Below are positions 23,201 through 25,199 of a stretch of 25,199 bases of DNA, in pieces. Location: NCBI GenBank assembly GCA_028565635.1, contig JAOXYB010059168.1, positions 1 to 25,199 of the forward strand, given 5' to 3'. The notes below the pieces were generated by a model that was given only the letters and a program-made list of their open reading frames with translations, did no database searches and was not told the DNA's origin. The position numbers were made by a program, and so were the translations under genes. This DNA comes from Phoronis ovalis (lineage: Eukaryota; Phoronida; Phoronidae). Positions within the stretch are counted from its first letter, which is position 1. The number at the start of each line of letters is the position of its first letter.

Positions 23201-24850
23201 ACAACAATATTTTTGCCATCTATACAAGTATATTTGAAGATATGTATTCCTCAATGACATACAGTTTATCTACAATACAGTTCTCTAATATTTTAACACA
23301 AGGTATATATTTTGTTTAGCCAGTATTGATTGCTATATCATTTGTAATTCAATCATATACTGTTACCCATTAAAATGTGTTGGTTGACTAAATACTTTTT
23401 TTTTTTTTTTTTCAATCTTGTTTGCTACCCATCATATTCTTTTACAATATCAGATTTCACAAAATTGTTCAAAATATTGGTTTCAATTTCAATTTTTTAC
23501 TTTCTAGCCAAAGATTTGTAAAAATATGATTGTACACTATTGAGTAGTACTTTGAACTGGAAATATCTCATACTAATATGCTGTGTTTCCAATTTAAATT
23601 GTCCTCCAACAAATAATTCTCAATAATGTCTGATGCAGTAGTACATTTTCTAATGTAAGTTTGTTCATTATACATGAATCTCACTGGTCTTGGTATCTGA
23701 AGTCTATTGTCTGGTTTAATTTTAACTATATATATTATTGAAATTTAATTCTGGGATAACATATGTTTAACTTAACCATTTTGAAAATAAAATATAATTT
23801 ATATTTCTCACATTACATCTTTATTATGCCACAAAACAATAGGCATATCAATTATCCCACTTTTATCACACATTTCTACTATTGTCCATAAACCAGCACA
23901 ACTATGGAGTTTAGGTGATCTACAAAAAATATAAAATGAAACATGACATTTTTTTATGATGAACTGACCATATTAGAATTGGCTAACAAAATTTGTGCAT
24001 AACTGCATGTATTCAAGTAAAAAAGATAAAACATTTCATTGGCAATCTGTACAATTTTTTTACTGCTTGAATTAGCAACAAAATTCAGACTTGTCTCAAG
24101 TATTAAAGAACTAACCTGACAGTATACAAAGGCTTCACACAGATCTTCTAATCTTCTCGACAAATATTTTATTTTTTTAATTAGTAGAAACAAATTAAAT
24201 ATAGATCATGTCGACGTTATAGTGTTTTTAATAGCGCAACAGAGATAGTTGCATCAATGTGCTTGTTGATTTTGGAATTTGCACTTTTTCAAGGGGAGTT
24301 AATTTACGTATGCATATATGGGAATGGTGATTTTATAGCTGAGAAAGTAACAGAAAATAATGCTTTAGATTCATAACATTTGATTTATTGCTGTAAACAC
24401 TAATAAAACCTTTAAATATATTTTTGAATCGATATGCAGTTATTTATATCTGTCTGCGATACCTCTTTTAATAGTAGATTCGTCCCACGTGACATATATA
24501 GAACTTTTGCACTGGCGGGATTTCTGGGCGACGTCACTCGAGTACTACAGAACTGGCGCGAATTTTTAGTATGTGTCTGCGTTTATCCAGCGTTATTAAC
24601 TGTCGAACTGTGCTATATCTTTATCGCGGATGTAAGAGGAGTTGTGCGGCGGATTTCTACTGAAAGTGATTATGTCATTCTTTAGGTCTAAGTAAAGTTA
24701 TATTAAAGAGTTTAAGACTACATTGCATAAAGAATATTTACTGTCTGCATGAGAGTCGATTCAGCGTTAGCCACCAGAACAAATACATCGGCATCTAGGC
24801 AATGTTTATCAATCCACCCATCCAGGTCAGGAGACACATCAATACCAGGA
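14166..24850 (-). CDS. Mfn: Mitofusin, 5'-partial, 14 exons with one alternative pair
   Basis: This outer-mitochondrial-membrane dynamin-family GTPase tethers and fuses mitochondria. The exons join in frame to 555 residues (numbered here from the first complete codon) and align along their length with animal mitofusins. The order is: the end of the GTPase domain (SPGID after G3; the G4 motif NNRWD in exon 2), helical stalk and HR1 (exons 4-7), the alternative stalk exon, [15 protein letters not shown] and RFLG (exon 9), two adjacent membrane segments (exons 10-11), [18 protein letters not shown], then the C-terminal HR2 coiled coil ending FLQPAEK. The start codon, P-loop and G2 lie upstream of the window. 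All boundaries are GT-AG except the donor of exon 5, which is GC. No frameshift or stop interrupts the coding exons, so the gene looks functional. Invertebrates often have a single mitofusin, so no MFN1 or MFN2 assignment is made. Confidence 0.95.
14799..14933 (-). CDS. Mfn: Mitofusin exon 12 (HR2 coiled coil)
   Basis: It encodes [20 protein letters not shown] and on to SRAKLC, the heptad-rich HR2 helix that follows the membrane segments and dimerises during tethering. It enters in phase 2 (CA|A, Gln) and leaves in phase 2 (AA|G, Lys). The donor is AA|GTGAGT. Confidence 0.93.
15369..15565 (-). CDS. Mfn: Mitofusin exon 11 (second membrane segment and juxtamembrane)
   Basis: It holds [20 protein letters not shown] (hydrophobic, the second half of the membrane anchor), then [20 protein letters not shown] and SANCSHQVQ. 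These are among the most conserved mitofusin signatures. The acceptor is CTTGCAG and the donor CA|GTAAGT. Confidence 0.96.
15851..15860. repeat. Poly-C run (C10)
   Basis: Ten consecutive C on the plus strand, in the mitofusin intron between exons 10 and 11. Its length is likely to vary. Confidence 0.8.
16316..16462 (-). CDS. Mfn: Mitofusin exon 10 (first membrane segment)
   Basis: 49 codons, phase 0 at both ends. A proline-rich linker ([20 protein letters not shown]) leads into [20 protein letters not shown] and TVVVTGV, corresponding to the ...SLTSRTSMG...GG start of the membrane region in vertebrate mitofusins. The donor is GTG|GTATGT. Confidence 0.94.
17080..17300 (-). CDS. Mfn: Mitofusin exon 9 (stalk)
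   Basis: It completes a Glu codon (G|AG) from either alternative exon and encodes 73 residues, including [30 protein letters not shown] and ALIGYNDA, which align directly with the vertebrate [15 protein letters not shown]...RFLG segment. The donor is GCT|GTAAGT. Confidence 0.96.
17763..17865 (-). CDS. Mfn: Mitofusin exon 8b (alternative stalk exon, canonical-like)
   Basis: 103 bp, entering in phase 0 and leaving in phase 1. It encodes [20 protein letters not shown] and on to EKEMT. It is closer than its partner to vertebrate sequence (GLGRN followed by RCS.A). The donor ACTG|GTAAGA is strong. It has the same length and phases as exon 8a, so only one of the two can be used without shifting the frame. 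Confidence 0.92.
18497..18599 (-). CDS. Mfn: Mitofusin exon 8a (alternative stalk exon, divergent)
   Basis: 103 bp, entering in phase 0 (ACAG|GAA) and leaving in phase 1 (ATA G|GTACAT). It encodes [20 protein letters not shown] and on to SIAQDMI. It matches exon 8b at 13 of 34 residues, nearly all in the first 14, and lacks the RCS motif. It is fully open with intact splice sites, which argues against a dead copy. The donor is weaker than that of exon 8b. Confidence 0.85.
18962..19066 (-). CDS. Mfn: Mitofusin exon 7 (stalk)
   Basis: 35 codons, phase 0 at both ends: [35 protein letters not shown]. It aligns with the vertebrate EEIRRLSVLVDDY..DFHPSP.VL.VYK segment. The donor is AAG|GTATGT. Confidence 0.95.
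19130..19284. repeat. Diverged direct duplication of about 70 bp inside an intron
   Basis: Copy 1 is about 19130-19200 and copy 2 about 19218-19284. Both start CTTAGATATG, share AACTCAAACAA and TATATACAGGTCCAATCT, and end TTTACA. They sit in the intron between exons 6 and 7. Confidence 0.8.
19826..19952 (-). CDS. Mfn: Mitofusin exon 6 (HR1 region)
   Basis: It completes an Arg codon and adds 42 residues: [42 protein letters not shown]. It is a charged, heptad-like helix corresponding to the EERQDRLKFIDKQL...RIKQITEEVE stretch of vertebrate HR1. The donor AAG|GTTGGT is unusually weak, but the reading frame and homology fix it. Confidence 0.93.
20132..20253 (-). CDS. Mfn: Mitofusin exon 5, with GC splice donor
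   Basis: It encodes [20 protein letters not shown] and [20 protein letters not shown], aligning with vertebrate [16 protein letters not shown]. The exon ends AAA AG|GCAAGT, so the donor dinucleotide is GC; joining AG to the A of exon 6 gives Arg and keeps the frame. No GT nearby gives a workable junction. Confidence 0.93.
20486..20553 (-). CDS. Mfn: Mitofusin exon 4
   Basis: A short 68-bp exon: it completes a Thr codon, then [20 protein letters not shown] and FE, matching the vertebrate [21 protein letters not shown]. It leaves in phase 0 at GAG|GTACAT. Confidence 0.94.
20876..21029 (-). CDS. Mfn: Mitofusin exon 3 (end of GTPase domain)
   Basis: It encodes [20 protein letters not shown] and [17 protein letters not shown], matching the vertebrate [12 protein letters not shown] segment at the end of the GTPase domain. 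A short variable linker (NQDAGTPTP) follows. It ends in phase 1 at CCT A|GTATGT. Confidence 0.95.
21519..21626 (-). CDS. Mfn: Mitofusin exon 2 (GTPase G4 motif)
   Basis: 36 codons, phase 0 at both ends: [40 protein letters not shown] is the guanine-recognition G4 motif of mitofusins. The acceptor is TTTTAG and the donor GAG|GTAAAC. Confidence 0.96.
21866..22015 (-). other. Unassigned open frame with possible donor
   Basis: From an ATG at 22015 the frame reads [20 protein letters not shown] and continues through [18 protein letters not shown], then meets a possible donor GAA|GTACGA near 21866; without splicing it stays open to 21800. Its composition is more protein-like than most frames here, but I recognise no family. 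It lies in the same orientation as the host gene, so it could be an alternative first exon, a nested gene or chance. Confidence 0.18.
22155..22264. repeat. Small inverted-repeat element of 110 bp
   Basis: AGTTAATTAGGTAC at 22155-22168 is matched by a perfect inverted copy at 22251-22264, and CTTG/CAAG continues the pairing just inside. It is non-coding between the repeats and could be a miniature element. It has TTAA near each end but no clear target-site duplication outside. Confidence 0.6.
23396..23412. repeat. Poly-T run (T17)
   Basis: Seventeen consecutive T on the plus strand within the large mitofusin intron. I saw no retroposon body attached to it. Confidence 0.8.
24478..24660. promoter_or_regulatory. 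CpG-dense, promoter-like patch in mitofusin intron
   Basis: I count 15 CpG dinucleotides in about 180 bp, far above the surrounding A+T-rich DNA. It contains CACGTGAC (E-box), GACGTCAC (CRE/ATF-like), and TGGCGGGA and GGCGCGAA (E2F-like). It also coincides with an open frame on the plus strand (24434-24685) that has no recognisable domain. It could be an internal promoter or a first exon of an unrecognised gene. Confidence 0.3.
24742..24850 (-). CDS. Mfn: Mitofusin first visible exon (GTPase G3 and following)
   Basis: It starts with the last base of a Ser codon, then [20 protein letters not shown] and [16 protein letters not shown], matching the vertebrate [25 protein letters not shown] stretch. 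The Asp of the G3 motif and most of the Ser codon are on the preceding exon, outside the window. The acceptor is ATTCCAG and the donor ACA|GTAAAT. Confidence 0.96.
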
Positions 24851-25199
24851 CTGGAATATAAAAAGTACAGTATTGCATTCATTACTGAAAGACAACTAGA
24901 AAAATCTTTCACATGTTTTTTACGACATGTTTGCTACAACCTTTCAACTATTATTCAACTACAACAATGTTAAGTAAAATATGTTACAATAAGAATAATT
25001 ATAGCTAAATCACTGTGGCAGAACGGAGATGTTATCATAAATGTATGCAGTAAAACTGAGTTGATACCATAAAAACAAGTATAGTTAAATGGTTTAGCAG
25101 AACCGACGCAGTTAGCATAATAATAACTAGACATTCGGTGAGTTGTAAACAACTCCGAGAGTGTACCCCCAGCCAAGAATGCTGCCAGTTGGAGAGACT
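24851..25199 (-). other. Mitofusin intron, upstream part (continues outside)
   Basis: I looked on the minus strand for the preceding exon (the end of the G2-G3 segment, with a phase-2 donor after GAC) and found none, so it lies past 25199. Open frames here (24970-25176 minus, part of 24749-24973 plus) show no mitofusin similarity. Confidence 0.7.

Larger units (their letters stand above)
21627..24741 (-). other. Large mitofusin intron between exons 1 and 2
   Basis: About 3.1 kb, with the flanking exons joining in frame (LMQT|EKNFF). It contains an unassigned open frame (21800-22015 minus), an inverted-repeat element (22155-22264), a poly-T run and a CpG-rich patch (24478-24660). Other open frames in it (22361-22618, 22744-23061 plus, 23954-24193 minus) are low-complexity and unrecognised. 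Confidence 0.85.

Noticed and set aside
24970-25176. Preceding mitofusin exon at the window edge
   Set aside because: No frame shows the expected sequence before SPGID and there is no phase-2 donor, so the exon must be outside.
1-25199. Bacterial system, CRISPR array, phage or viral insertion
   Set aside because: There are no regularly spaced repeats, no operon-like coding density and no viral or reverse-transcriptase-like frames; the spliced genes point to an animal nuclear genome.

Overview
The window reads as nuclear DNA of a metazoan, most likely a mollusc and possibly a bivalve. It is A+T-rich, its two recognisable genes are split by spliceosomal introns, there are no bacterial gene signals, and most of it is non-coding. 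The mollusc assignment rests on an insulin-like B-chain exon that carries the extra upstream cysteine typical of molluscan insulin-related peptides.

Gene 1 (minus strand, 14166-24850) is a mitofusin (Mfn/Marf), the dynamin-family GTPase that fuses outer mitochondrial membranes. I reconstructed 14 coding exons. They run from the middle of the GTPase domain, just after the Asp of the DSPG motif, to the stop codon. The 5' exons (start codon, G1, G2 and the Asp of G3) lie beyond position 25199. Using one exon of the alternative pair, the visible exons join in frame to 555 residues, about what human MFN2 has over the same span. Two points stand out. A tandem pair of 103-bp exons (18497-18599 and 17763-17865) both encode the same stalk segment with identical phases, so they look like mutually exclusive alternatives. 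One intron also uses a GC-AG donor. The largest intron (21627-24741) holds a CpG-rich promoter-like patch, a small inverted-repeat element and an unassigned ORF.

Gene 2 (minus strand, about 633-876) is the signal-peptide and B-chain exon of an insulin-like preprohormone. A splice acceptor lies 2 bp before the ATG, implying an intron in the 5' UTR. The A-chain exon is not in the window and should lie beyond position 1. Its donor may also be of the GC type, in the phase-1 position usual for insulin genes.

The stretch 879-13390 has no gene I can recognise. It presumably contains the upstream region and 5' UTR intron of the insulin gene plus intergenic DNA. It holds several foldback structures: a 193-bp MITE-like element with imperfect terminal inverted repeats (8087-8279), a 39-bp near-perfect hairpin beside it flanked by 8-bp direct repeats, and a 96-bp A+T-rich palindrome (3651-3746). 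There are also short tandem duplications. One candidate 5' UTR exon donor for the insulin gene is noted at 11400. I saw no tRNA, rRNA, CRISPR array or bacterial-type operon. The two genes have no obvious joint function and are simply neighbours on the same strand.
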